Positions 38,130-47,854 of a DNA stretch of 64,000 bases are shown piece after piece. Origin of the DNA: Haematococcus lacustris (taxonomy: Eukaryota; Chlorophyta; Chlorophyceae; Chlamydomonadales; Haematococcaceae); contig JASKMD010000012.1 in NCBI GenBank assembly GCA_030144725.1, positions 9,402,928 to 9,466,927 of the forward strand, written 5' to 3'. The first letter of the stretch is position 1; the number at the start of each line of letters is the position of its first letter. A model generated the notes under the pieces. That model saw only the letters and a program-made list of their open reading frames with translations, made no database searches and was not told the origin of the DNA. Both the position numbers and the translations under genes were made by a program.

Positions 38130-38365
38130 TGTAGCGTTCCGATTCTGCACTAAGCGGATCGGCGCTAGTGTCACTGCTGAAGTGTGATACAGGCAGGTTA
38201 AGTGGTGGGCTGTACTGCTGCCCACCATTCGGGTTCGATCCCCGGAGGCCGTTCTATGTCTTAGCCTGGTTGCGCTGCAGCAGTCTGACACCTGTAACTG
38301 CGGTTAGCGTTGCATGGCGTTCACACACTGAAAAGATTTAAGGCGCGTTCTTTCTGAACGCTACA
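38130..38365 (+). repeat. 5' LTR, with tRNA-like A and B boxes
   Basis: Starts TGTAGCGTT and ends AACGCTACA, a 9-bp inverted terminus around TG...CA. Inside are AGGTTAAGTGG (38195-38205), fitting pol III box A, and GGTTCGATCCC (38232-38242), a canonical box B in a perfect T-arm (CGGG, 7-nt loop, CCCG). A TGGGC/GCCCA stem lies between them, like an anticodon arm with a 9-nt loop. Confidence 0.9.
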
Positions 38366-38366
38366 T

Positions 38367-38384
38367 TGGTTTCCGTATTCCGAT
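38367..38384 (+). promoter_or_regulatory. Putative primer-binding site
   Basis: TGGTTTCCGTATTCCGAT begins one base after the LTR. TGG would pair with the CCA end of a tRNA primer, as is usual. It is not the common initiator-Met type (TGGTATCAG); the matching tRNA was not identified. Confidence 0.55.
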
Positions 38385-38405
38385 ACCTCAGTGACTGGCC
38401 GCACC

Positions 38406-39974
38406 ATGACTGACACTACGCCGAATGGCGACACACCAGGCGCTGGCTCAGCCGGCGGTCCTGCAGGTTCCCAGGCCATATTGGCCCAGGCCCTATCTGA
38501 TCGCGAGTTTGCCAGGTCCCTGAGGGCGGCTTTGTTCCCCGACGGTTTTCCTGCTGCAACTCCGCCGCGGAATGGGCAGGGCGATGGCCCAGTCCCTCCA
38601 GGCGATGAAGAAGACGAAGAGGAGGAGCAGGATGAGGAAGAAGAGGCTGACGACGTCTCTGAGGGCGAGATTGACCTTTCTTCCGCAGACCAGCTGGCCC
38701 AGTCGCTGCTGGACACGCAGGACCAGTTGAAGGAGGCTAAAACCGAGCTGGCCAAGATGAAATCTCGCCAAAAGCTGACAGATCGCACTCTGGCTGCGCT
38801 GGCTGAAAAGGTGGGTCTATTCCCTGGGTCCCCTCCCTCCATTCAGGACAGGCTGTTTAGTATGCGCACTCCGTCCCCGAGTCGGTCAGGTACACGCCCA
38901 GCGTGTATTCCTGGTACCTTTAACTCGATCGGTGGGAGAGGCGGCGCTCTGCACCACCTCTTTCCCCAGGTCCCTAGTCAGGCTCCAGCTGCTAAGTCTG
39001 TGCCTGGCCCTGATAAGTGGACAGACAATTGCACCAAGTCTCGCCGCAGGGCTTCTGCCTTCTGTGACGACTTAGAAGCACATTGCCTGCGCTTCAACCT
39101 GGACATTGCCTCTGTTTTCCCCGCATTCCTATCCGGGGCTGCACGCGATGCTTGGTTGCCATCCATTCGTGCTGCTCACTTCGCACAGACTCGCACTGCA
39201 CCTACCTGGCCTTATCTGCGAATGTCCTTTCTTGAGTATACAGGAGACGACTTGCGTGATGATCAGACTGATGCCCAGAAACAGCTACTTGAAGGCAGCA
39301 TTCGCATGTCGTCCCACCTCCTGCTCAATGAATATATCACTGCTTTCAGGAACAATCTGCTGACCGCTGGTGTCCAGTGCATGGATGAGAGTTTGCTTGT
39401 CTCCCTGTTTATCAAGGGACTGACATCTGAGCTGAAAAAGGCAGTCCTAAGGGATTCTGCTCCTTTTCCTGCCTTCACCCTGGCTCAGGCTATTGACTCT
39501 GCCAGGCAGGCTCAGCGTGCTGCTGAGATCCTTGCTGAAGCAGTCGGCTCCAAGCGGCATGTTGCTGCGGTGCAGGCCAAGCAGCTGGTGGATGGCCTGG
39601 ACAAAGCAAGCAACCCTCGTCCTCCTAAGAGCACCCAGAGCGACCCACCTGCCAAACCCAGCTTCCGAGCCAGGGGCTTCAGGGCTGGCATGGCTGCTGG
39701 TCCTGCTGCTGGCTACCGTGTCATTATGAAGCAGAAGGCTGAGGAGGCTGCTGAGCAGTCCAACATGAAGCCTGGCCAGTATTGCCACCACTGCTATGAT
39801 CCCCGCCATCTCAAGCCACTGTGTCCCTACAAGGAACTGCCAGCTCTTGAGGCCAGGAAGCTGTCTGGCTACCCTCGTCCTCCTGCTGATGCTAAGGCTG
39901 CAGGGAAGCGCTCCTCAGAGAACAATGACTCTGAGCCAAAGAAGGGCAGGATTGCATCTGCCAATGGGAAGTGA
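38406..39974 (+). CDS. gag: Gag polyprotein of the chromovirus
   Basis: 522 residues from the ATG at 38406, the first good start after the 5' LTR. An acidic run (residues about 65-85) is followed by a coiled-coil-like stretch (LLDTQDQLKEAKTELAKMKS). A retrotransposon-Gag core comes next (FLSGAARDAWLPSI, LLVSLFIKGLTSELKKAVL). Near the C-terminus is a zinc knuckle CHHCYDPRHLKPLC, matching C-x2-C-x4-H-x4-C, which binds the element RNA. The frame ends in a UGA at 39972-39974, and pol continues in the same frame directly after it. The role is particle assembly and RNA packaging. Confidence 0.92.
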   Translation: MTDTTPNGDTPGAGSAGGPAGSQAILAQALSDREFARSLRAALFPDGFPAATPPRNGQGDGPVPPGDEEDEEEEQDEEEEADDVSEGEIDLSSADQLAQSLLDTQDQLKEAKTELAKMKSRQKLTDRTLAALAEKVGLFPGSPPSIQDRLFSMRTPSPSRSGTRPACIPGTFNSIGGRGGALHHLFPQVPSQAPAAKSVPGPDKWTDNCTKSRRRASAFCDDLEAHCLRFNLDIASVFPAFLSGAARDAWLPSIRAAHFAQTRTAPTWPYLRMSFLEYTGDDLRDDQTDAQKQLLEGSIRMSSHLLLNEYITAFRNNLLTAGVQCMDESLLVSLFIKGLTSELKKAVLRDSAPFPAFTLAQAIDSARQAQRAAEILAEAVGSKRHVAAVQAKQLVDGLDKASNPRPPKSTQSDPPAKPSFRARGFRAGMAAGPAAGYRVIMKQKAEEAAEQSNMKPGQYCHHCYDPRHLKPLCPYKELPALEARKLSGYPRPPADAKAAGKRSSENNDSEPKKGRIASANGK

Positions 39975-42900
39975 GGTGTTGCCCAGCCAGGACAGTGCCA
40001 TGCCTGTGCTGCGGTACATGCTGATGAACCTGTCTTATGCACCTGTGCCACTGAAGTGACTGGGACTGAGCCCCAGCTGATGGTTGTTGATGGTGTTGCT
40101 GTGCATGCAATGAGCCAGCCTTTCCCTGATCCAACTGTTGATGGCCATGCGTTCTCTGAGCAGACTGCTGTGACAGCAGCTCAGAACTGTGGGTCCTGTT
40201 TCAGTGCTGCTGACCCTTGTGTGGGTCATATTCTCTCGTGTAAGACTGCCCTGTGTTGTCCCCGTGTATCTTCTCAAGTCATCTTGGGGGTCTCTGGTCA
40301 AGACGACAAGGTGAGGTTCCAGTTTGCTGGCACCATTGATACTCATGCCTGTCACATGTTAGCTGATAGTGGTGCTGATGCATCCCTCATCAGTGCTAGC
40401 TTTGTTCAGCTGCATAACATTCCAGTGTTTACTTATCCCATGTCACTCAGGTTTGATGTTGCCAACAACCAGCCTGTGATATGTGAGCATTATGTCAAAG
40501 TACAGCTGCGCATCAATAGCTTCTGCTGCATGTGCCTGTTGACTGTCATGCCTGACCTGGTTCATGCTTATGACGTGCTCCTGGGTGCTGACTGGTTGAC
40601 TGTGCAGGGAGCCTTGGTCGACTACGTCGACAAGACTCTTACCCTGCGCACTCCCCAAGGTAATAAAACCTTGCACCCACACACAGGTGACCAGAGTGCT
40701 GCTGGCCAGTGTGCTGCCACAAGGCCACCTGGATCCACCCACTCACTGCCCCGCCCACCTGCTGCTGTCCTTGCTGCTGTGTCCAAGGCCAATCCAAAGG
40801 GTCTTGTGACAGCAAAGCAGGCAGCCAGATGGCTGCGTAAGGGTGGCTCAGCAATGGTGGCTATGGTGTCTCTGGAAGACCTTGCCTTACCAGTAGACGC
40901 TGTGTCCCATGCACAGAGGCAGCACCTGCAAGATTTGCTTGATGAATACTCTGATGTATTCCAACCTATCACCGGACTCCCGCCAGAGCGTGCAGTAGGG
41001 CACTCCATCCCCTTGCAGCCTGATGGCAAGCCTCCAGCTAGGCCCAGCTATAGGATGTCCAAACCTGAGCAAGATGAACTGCGTAAACAGATCACTGACT
41101 TGCTAGCTAAAGGCCTGATTGAGCCCAGCTCTTCACCCTATGCTGCACCTGTGCTGTTTGTCCAGAAAAAATCAGGTGAGCTGCGCATGTGTATTGATTA
41201 CCGCCAGCTAAATAAGATTACAATTAGGGACCAGTATCCTTTGCCACGCATTGATGATCTGTTTGATCAGCTAGCAGGAAAAACTGTGTTCTCCTCCCTC
41301 GATCTGCAGGCTGGTTACCACCAGATCCGCATCCCGGCTGAGGATGTCCCTAAGACCGCGTTCAGGACTCCCATGGGACACTACCAATTCAAGGTACTGT
41401 GTTTTGGCCTGACAAATGCTCCTGCCACGTTCCAACGTGTAATGAATGAAGCATTTGCTGAGGTGATCAATGACTGTGCACTCGTGTACCTTGATGACAT
41501 CCTAGTGATGTCCAAAGACAGTGAGGAGCACTTAGTCCACCTTAGGCGTGTGTTTGACTTACTGCGTAAAAATAAATTTTATGCTAAGCTATCTAAATGT
41601 GAATTTATGCAAAGAACACTGAAGTTCCTGGGCCACATTATTAGTGCTCATGGCATCTCTGTTGACCCGTGTAAAGTTACTGCAATCTCTGAATGGCCAG
41701 TACCTACTAGCCTCAAAACCCTGCAGTCTTTCCTGGGCGCTGCTAACTATGTACGTAAATTTGTACATAATTTTAGCACTATTGCTGCACCCCTCACTAA
41801 CCTGACTGGCCCCAAAAAGGAGTCCTTTCCTTGGAAGGCATGGCCTCAGGCTGAGCTGGATGCCTTCAATGCTCTAAAGCAGGCCATTTCTAATGTGCCT
41901 ATGCTCAAGCTTCCTGATCACAGCAAACCGTTTCAGGTGCACTGCGATGCGTCCCTTGAGGGCATCGGTGCAGTCCTGATGCAGGATGGCTACCCTTTGG
42001 CGTATTACTCCAGGAAATTGATTCCTGCTGAGATTAATTACACCACGGGCGAACAGGAACTGCTGGCATTGGTATCTGCTTGCCAACAGTGGCGATGCTA
42101 CCTGGAAGGGGTACCATTCACACTGTACACAGATCACAAGCCGCTCATCTCTCTGCCTACTCAAACTATACTCTCACGCAGGCAGACTAGATGGATGGAA
42201 TTCCTGGCCCGCTTCTCATATACCATTGAATATTTACCTGGTATATCTAATCCTGCTGACCCGTTGTCACGCATTCCAGCAGCCCCATTGCAGACGTGTA
42301 AGGGCTCTGGTGCAGATGATGTGCGTAGTATTCTAGTGACGACTAGAAGCCAGCGTCGTTCTCAGGAGGGGGAGGAAACTTGTGCTGAGGCGCAGAAAAA
42401 CAGTGCTGGTGATGCCGCTGCGCCACCCACACAACCACCACCAAGCCATGGTGCTGGTGCTGCCGTCAGGCCACCCACTAAGCGTGTCACTTGGGCTGCT
42501 GATATACCAGCAGATGGAGAACCCAGTGCACCCAAACCACCAGGTCCTCTGTCAAACCTGCATGAGTGGTTGGTCAGAGCTTACGCTGCTGATTCCAACT
42601 TCACCAAACGTAGGAAGACAAAGAACTATTACCTGGATGAACATGGCTTATGGAGACATCAAAAGAGACGTACAGTCATTGTGCCCCGTGACAAACAGCT
42701 ACGAGAGCATATCCTGCATGAGATGCATGATGCTAAGTATGCTGGCCACGTTGGGATCACTAAGACATTGGAACGTGTCATGCGTGTGTTCTGGTGGAAA
42801 CACTTACGCACTGATGTGCGTCATTATGTAACAACATGTGATGCATGCCAGAGAAACAAGTCGGTTACAGCTAAGCCATGGGGGTTCCTTCATCCTCTGT

Positions 42901-43985
42901 CTATACCTGGATACCGCTGGGAAGTCATGCACATGGACTTCATAACCAAACTACCGTCCGGATCACATGGATATGACTCCATCTGTGTATTCGTTGACAG
43001 GCTCTCCAAAATGGTGCATCTAGTGCCATGTAAGGAAAGCATGGATGCTCCTGAGTTTGCACAACTCTTCATTGATAAGGTATTTGTCCATCATGGACTA
43101 CCCTCTGAAGTTGTGAGTGATCGGGGCTCCCTATTCGTGAGCAAGTTCTGGCAAGCTGTATGCAAGCTAGTAGGCATGAAACATTCTCTTACCTCCAGCT
43201 ATCACCCCCAGTCAAATGGGCAGGTTGAGCGGTACAACAAAGTGTTGGAGGAGATGCTCCGGCATTATATCTCTCCCACTCAACGAGATTGGCCTAAACA
43301 CCTCTCGTTCGCCGAGTTTGCAATCAATAACTCATGGCAAGAAAGCATTAAGTCTACACCTTTCCTGATTAACTATGGACAGTCCCCAGTGACACCGGTG
43401 ACCCATGAGTTACCTCGGTTGCCACCTCCCATGGCCCAGTTCTTCTCTGATGGCTGGGAAAAGGGTGTTCAAGAAGCCAGGAGATGTATGAAACTGGCAC
43501 AAAGTCGGCAGTCAAATGATGCTAATCCACACAGGAAATCCGCGGACAGTATGTTCCAAGTGGGTGACCGTGTGCTGCTTAGTACCATGAACCTGCGTAA
43601 CATGGTGGGCAAAGCCAGGAAGCTGCTGCCACGGTATGTGGGGCCTTTCAGGATCGAGGCTCATGTGGGTAGAGACGCTGTAAAGCTGACCCTGCCACAA
43701 GCCATGTCCAGGATTCATCCCGTCTTCCATGTGTCACTGTTAAGACCCTATGAGGGCAACTTTGGTCGTCTACCCCCCACTGAGCTGGGCTGGTTAGATG
43801 ATTCCCCACAGTATGAAGTAGAGCGCATTGTGAATCACCGGCATGTGCGTGCAGGTAAAGCAAAGGAGTACCTCGTCAAGTGGAAGGGTTATGATGACTC
43901 TGACAACACCTGGGAGCCAGCCAGCAATCTAGCAAATGCCCCTGATTGCGTGAACTTGTATAAGGCTCAGAATGGCTTGCTGTGA
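39975..43985 (+). CDS. pol: Pol polyprotein (protease, RT, RNase H, integrase, chromodomain) reached by UGA readthrough
   Basis: The frame is open from the base after the gag UGA to 43985. The aspartic protease has [10 protein letters not shown] (near 40360). Reverse transcriptase has [36 protein letters not shown] and the catalytic YLDDI (near 41487). RNase H has [21 protein letters not shown] and YTDHKPL. Integrase has an HHCC finger ([11 protein letters not shown] to CDACQRNK), then the D, D, E triad in [17 protein letters not shown] and [13 protein letters not shown], and a GPY/F-like YVGPFRI. The C-terminal chromodomain ([10 protein letters not shown] to [17 protein letters not shown], near 43810-43935) usually targets insertion to heterochromatin. 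No in-frame ATG near the 5' end looks like a natural start, which supports readthrough rather than separate initiation. Confidence 0.93.
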   Translation, partial: GVAQPGQCHACAAVHADEPVLCTCATEVTGTEPQLMVVDGVAVHAMSQPFPDPTVDGHAFSEQTAVTAAQNCGSCFSAADPCVGHILSCKTALCCPRVSSQVILGVSGQDDKVRFQFAGTIDTHACHMLADSGADASLISASFVQLHNIPVFTYPMSLRFDVANNQPVICEHYVKVQLRINSFCCMCLLTVMPDLVHAYDVLLGADWLTVQGALVDYVDKTLTLRTPQGNKTLHPHTGDQSAAGQCAATRPPGSTHSLPRPPAAVLAAVSKANPKGLVTAKQAARWLRKGGSAMVAMVSLEDLALPVDAVSHAQRQHLQDLLDEYSDVFQPITGLPPERAVGHSIPLQPDGKPPARPSYRMSKPEQDELRKQITDLLAKGLIEPSSSPYAAPVLFVQKKSGELRMCIDYRQLNKITIRDQYPLPRIDDLFDQLAGKTVFSSLDLQAGYHQIRIPAEDVPKTAFRTPMGHYQFKVLCFGLTNAPATFQRVMNEAFAEVINDCALVYLDDILVMSKDSEEHLVHLRRVFDLLRKNKFYAKLSKCEFMQRTLKFLGHIISAHGISVDPCKVTAISEWPVPTSLKTLQSFLGAANYVRKFVHNFSTIAAPLTNLTGPKKESFPWKAWPQAELDAFNALKQAISNVPMLKLPDHSKPFQVHCDASLEGIGAVLMQDGYPLAYYSRKLIPAEINYTTGEQELLALVSACQQWRCYLEGVPFTLYTDHKPLISLPTQTILSRRQTRWMEFLARFSYTIEYLPGISNPADPLSRIPAAPLQTCKGSGADDVRSILVTTRSQRRSQEGEETCAEAQKNSAGDAAAPPTQPPPSHGAGAAVRPPTKRVTWAADIPADGEPSAPKPPGPLSNLHEWLVRAYAADSNFTKRRKTKNYYLDEHGLWRHQKRRTVIVPRDKQLREHILHEMHDAKYAGHVGITKTLERVMRVFWWKHLRTDVRHYVTTCDACQRNKSVTAKPWGFLHPLSIPGYRWEVMHMDFITKLPSGSHGYDSICVFVDRLSKMVHLVPCKESMDAPEFAQLFIDKVFVHHGLPSEVVSDRGSLFVSKFWQAVCKLVGMKHSLTSSYHPQSNGQVERYNKVLEEMLRHYISPTQRDWPKHLSFAEFAINNSWQESIKSTPFLINYGQSPVTPVTHELPRLPPPMAQFFSDGWEKGVQEARRCMKLAQSRQSNDANPHRKSADSMFQVGDRVLLSTMNLRNMVGKARKLLPRYVGPFRIEAHVGRDAVKLTLPQAMSRIHPVFHVSLLRPYEGNFGRLPPTELGWLDDSPQYEVERIVNHRHVRAGKAKEYLVKWKGYDDSDNTWEPASNLANAPDCVNLYKAQNGLL

Positions 43986-44255
43986 ATTAAATGTGGGACA
44001 TGGGCTCCATGTGGTCAATGCTGGTTGCTTTGCTGCATGCTATGTGCCTTGGTGTGCTATGGGTCCAGTTGCTCATGTGAGCCTGGCTTGTCTTGTTCCC
44101 AGCGTCCACTGGCTCTGTGAGTCTGGGCTGAAGGGTCCATGGTGACCATAATCTCCAGTGAGCGACCTGCGTCCGGATGGGCAGGAGTTCCAAACTAGCG
44201 GTCATGTACTGCGAGTCCATGCCATGATGGCCTATGGGCGGAACGGCCATCCCAT

Positions 44256-44269
44256 AGGAGGGGGAGGAA
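44256..44269 (+). promoter_or_regulatory. Polypurine tract
   Basis: AGGAGGGGGAGGAA lies immediately before the 3' LTR. It is the expected primer for plus-strand DNA synthesis. Confidence 0.85.
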
Positions 44270-44505
44270 TGTAGCGTTCCGATTCTGCACTAAGCGGATC
44301 GGCGCTAGTGTCACTGCTGAAGTGTGATACAGGCAGGTTAAGTGGTGGGCTGTACTGCTGCCCACCATTCGGGTTCGATCCCCGGAGGCCGTTCTATGTC
44401 TTAGCCTGGTTGCGCTGCAGCAGTCTGACACCTGTAACTGCGGTTAGCGTTGCATGGCGTTCACACACTGAAAAGATTTAAGGCGCGTTCTTTCTGAACG
44501 CTACA
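44270..44505 (+). repeat. 3' LTR
   Basis: 236 bp, read as identical to the 5' LTR, including the A and B boxes and the TGTAG...CTACA ends. CTCTG follows directly at 44506-44510 as the right target-site duplication. Confidence 0.95.
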
Positions 44506-45175
44506 CTCTGCCCACATTGAGGGCTGGGCCATGGGCAGGGTGCAGCCCCTGAGCCAAGCCCCCTGGAAAGCCAGCAGCTGGGCCCAGGGACCAGGCAGCC
44601 GGCGCAGCCCCGTTGGCTGCTACCGCCACTGGACCAGGCGTCCCAGCAGCTGGGTGGAAGCTGGGTGGGTGCCCCGGGGCCACAGTGCCGGCGTGCACCC
44701 CTCCTCCCACCCCACCAGCCCAGCCAGCACCGGCGGCCCAGCTGCCCACCAGCCCAGCTGCCTGCTGCAGGGGCTGGTGCGGGAGGAATGGGTGCGGGGG
44801 CTGGGGAGTGCTGCCGGGGTATGTGGCTATTACAGCAGGTGGCTGGGAGGCAATATGAAGGTGAGGGGCTGCGGGAGGGGGAGGGGGGTGGAAGCCTTGC
44901 GGTGGGTTGCCCCAGTTCGAGGACAGCTGCATGGGGCCCTGGCTGGGCAGGGGCTGTGCCATGCTCTGCGGCCAAGCCCCCGTGCTGTGCCGTGGCTGCT
45001 GCTGCTGCTGCTGCCAAGGCTGCTGGGGCGGCTGCCAGGGGTGGTGGTGTGGAGGTGCGGCTGGGTGGGATGCGGTGGCAGCAGGGCCAGGCCCCGGAGG
45101 TGCTGCAGGGCCTGGGCTGAGGGCTGGGATGGAGAACAGGTCGCTGGGCAGCTCCTCCCTCACAGTGAGCGCCCC
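44506..45175 (-). pseudogene. Inverted partial copy of the ArfGAP gene, middle part of last exon (arm C)
   Basis: Reverse complement of 30435-31109, reading the same frame on the minus strand (REELPSDLFSIPALSPG near its 5' end). It starts abruptly inside the exon without the zinc-finger exons. It joins 37861-38129 once the retrotransposon is removed. It is not expected to make a functional ArfGAP protein. Confidence 0.85.
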
Positions 45176-45176
45176 C

Positions 45177-46136
45177 TGTCAGGGTAGTGTGGATTATCAT
45201 GTCAGGGTAGTTGGCTCGGGCGCCATGAGCATAGCAGGCCCAGCAGCTCAGACAGCATCTGCGTCAACACACTGCACCCCCTGCCCTCCGTTGCCCTGCC
45301 TGCCCTGCCTGCTCTGCCTCCTATGAGCCCGACCAGCCTGTCATGGCTGCCACGGCTGCCCATGCTGGCCAGGGCCAGACTAGGGCAGCGTCAGGGCAGC
45401 CTGCAGTGGGCCACCCTCATGCAGCCGCCACATGGGGCAGATGGCTGGACCAGGCCACAGAGTAGAGACTAGCCATGCAGGGCGTCGGGGGAGCCCCCTC
45501 TTCAGCCCAAGGTCTTGACATTCCTGCAGGGCGCCAGTCCTGACGTGAGAGTGTCCAGGCTAAGCACCAAATAGGGAGCTGGGGCAAAGAGCTGGCCAGC
45601 CCAACCCAGACTTGCCCCCAGGATGATGAGATGATGCCTGATTTGGACATCCTCTTACAACGCAGGAGGTTTCCCTGGGCGTGTCAGAGCTATCGTCGGA
45701 TATTGCCCCCCTCGCCGATCCCGCCTCGAATGTTGACCGATCAGGGGGATCGACGATTAGGGGGATCGACGGGGATTACTATGACACCGTATCAGGCTGT
45801 GACATGTGACATTTAGGCTGTGGGGACCCAGTGCCAGTGGGCTTCGTTGCCTTAGTAAGTGCCAGTGACACTGGTTATGATGGTTGGGTTACACCGCACG
45901 GGGTCAGCAACGACCCGAGATGCTGTTTGCCGGTCTCGCCCGTCTCAGCCCATCGGTCGCCCGGCAGCTTACGACCAGCTTCGACCGCCTTCGACCGCAA
46001 TGGACCCTACTTCGACGACCGCATCGGTTTTGCGACAATCGACCGGTTTCGGCAACCCGTGGGAATGTGTCCGACGATGCTGTTATGGCTTACGGCGCGT
46101 AAGGTCACTGTCATCCTCCTTCTGCAGTGAAAGCCT
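45177..46136 (+). repeat. Triplicated 0.96-kb segment, copy 3 (direct)
   Basis: Matches 31382-32341 in the same orientation, with few differences (for example CATCGG for CATCGA near 46025). The left junction with arm C falls at GCGCCCCCTGTCAGGG and the right edge is GTGAAAGCCT. Beyond it the sequence is unrelated to arm A. Confidence 0.9.
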
Positions 46137-47850
46137 TGAGATGAAGGATGAGGTGATGGAGATTATCATGATCATGATGCGTGCTTACTTCGCCCGGGTC
46201 GCACATTCTCCCTGTCAGCTCAGGCCGTGTCAGCGCTACGTTATGCGTCGTTAAATCACGAGTCGTAAGTAGTCCGCCCGGGACGTTTCAGCCTGCTTCG
46301 TATCGCGGCAGCTCGGACGGGACCGTCAGAACCCGCTCAAATAGGCGGACGGCAAGCTAAAAACGCAAGCTGCGACCTCACAGAAGTTGAGGTGCGGCCG
46401 GGCCCGGGCCGCCCTGACATAATTGCCCGGGCTGAGCAGCGGGCCAGGGCAACCCATCCCGTGAGTGGGTGCGCGTGTGCGACGTTGCGCAAATGGGAGC
46501 GGCGGCAGCAGTTACAGCAGTAGCAATTGCCTTTAAAAAGGGTTTGGGGGCTGGTACTACAACGTCATTTTCTGAGCATGCTGGAGCCGACGGTGCGGTA
46601 GCAAATGGGGGTCATGGTGTGAAGCACAGCTTTGTGTCCTGGGGAGGAGGATGGGCACTGGGTGCGCCTGGTAGCCTGGCACCCCTCCCCTCAAATCCAC
46701 TTAAACTTCACGAAAGAGTAGCAAGGGCATGCCCGGAGGCTACTCTCCTCCCTTGATGCACGCCCGACGTCGAGGGCGTAGCCTTTCTTTCTTTCACAAA
46801 AGACCTGCCTAACCTGACTGGTAGCACCTGACGGCCACTCCGCTTCGGTTGTAGAGGACATGCGCAGCATGGACGGCTTGCATCTTTAGACCTGGCTTGC
46901 ATGTGTCCTGTATGTATCAAGGGCTCTGTGAGGGCAGAGGCAGGGGACCCGGGTCCTGCCTCCTTCTCCCGCCCTCACCAGTAAGTGCCCTGTTGGTCAT
47001 CTCTGCTATGCTGTAACCTTGGCTCAGAACTGTATTTGCACCCGGGTCCTGCCTCCTTCTCCTGCCCTCACCGGCTCTGGGTAGTAGTAGTAGTTGTTAC
47101 ACTAAGGAGGTAGGGCTTGGGTGAATACAAGCCAATCCTCCAAAGGTAAAAGATTTAAGGAGAGAACAGAGAGAAAGGAAAGAGAAGGAGAACTACCAGG
47201 GAGAGAAAGAACTCAGCGAGGGAAGGGTAAGGGAGCTAAAGGGAGAGGGGGAGAGACCTCGAGAAGGAGGAGTCAGAGAAGCGGAGGAGCTAGAGACGCA
47301 AAAGGTTGGAGCTAGGAGGGCTAGAAAGGAGAAGGGAGAGAAACACGTTATGAGTCAGAGGGACTAAGAGGAGTAACCGGGAGAGTGACACTAAGGGATC
47401 CGTCTTGAGCAGAAATGAAGGGATGGGGATGGGGGAGGTTCCAGCCAGGAGGGTTGGGATGGGTCAGGGTGAAGTCTTGTAGGTGATGCCAAAAGGTAGT
47501 GATAGCAAGCTGGCTGGCTGCAGAAATGGGGGAAAGGGTGGAAGGAGCGGTTGCTTGAGGGGTAGGGTGATGGGTGAGAGCCCAGAGGCGGCGACGGCCA
47601 AGGTCCATCGCATCAAGGGCTGCCATGCACACAAGGCTCCAGAGGGAATGAGGGAAGGTAGGGGTGGGGGGGATTGGTTCTCGGCTTCGTTACATCAGTA
47701 ATGTTGCTGAATCCCTTAGATGTCGCCAGGTGCTGAGAAAAGTGGAAGTGGGAGCTGAGCAAGGGGCAGCTGAAGCATGACAGCGTAACACAGCCCAGCT
47801 GCCATCCGACCACAGCTGCAGCAGCTGGCAGCTACCACACCAGCTGGCAC
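46137..47850. other. Intergenic stretch, no gene recognised
   Basis: It contains a GC-rich part (46260-46480), a small open frame without homology (46469-46756, plus) and a direct repeat of about 33 bp starting ACCCGGGTCCTGCCTCCTTC at 46949 and 47040. A strongly purine-rich tract follows (about 47135-47360, GAGAGAAAGGAAAG words). It could include the end of an unidentified retroelement, but no diagnostic feature proves that. Confidence 0.5.
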
Positions 47851-47854
47851 CACA

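Larger units (their letters stand above)
38130..44505 (+). mobile_element. Ty3/gypsy chromovirus LTR retrotransposon, apparently intact
   Basis: 6376 bp: 236-bp LTR, primer-binding site, gag, pol ending in a chromodomain, polypurine tract, 236-bp LTR, flanked by a 5-bp duplication. The two LTRs read identical by eye, so the insertion is recent. No frameshift or stop interrupts the frames except the single UGA between gag and pol. Domain order protease, reverse transcriptase, RNase H, integrase, chromodomain defines a chromovirus. Its codon usage and lower GC differ from the surrounding GC-rich genes. Confidence 0.95.

Noticed and set aside
38190..38250. A functional tRNA gene in the LTR
   Set aside because: The anticodon-like loop is 9 nt and no acceptor stem pairs. 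Only the A/B boxes and T-arm are convincing.
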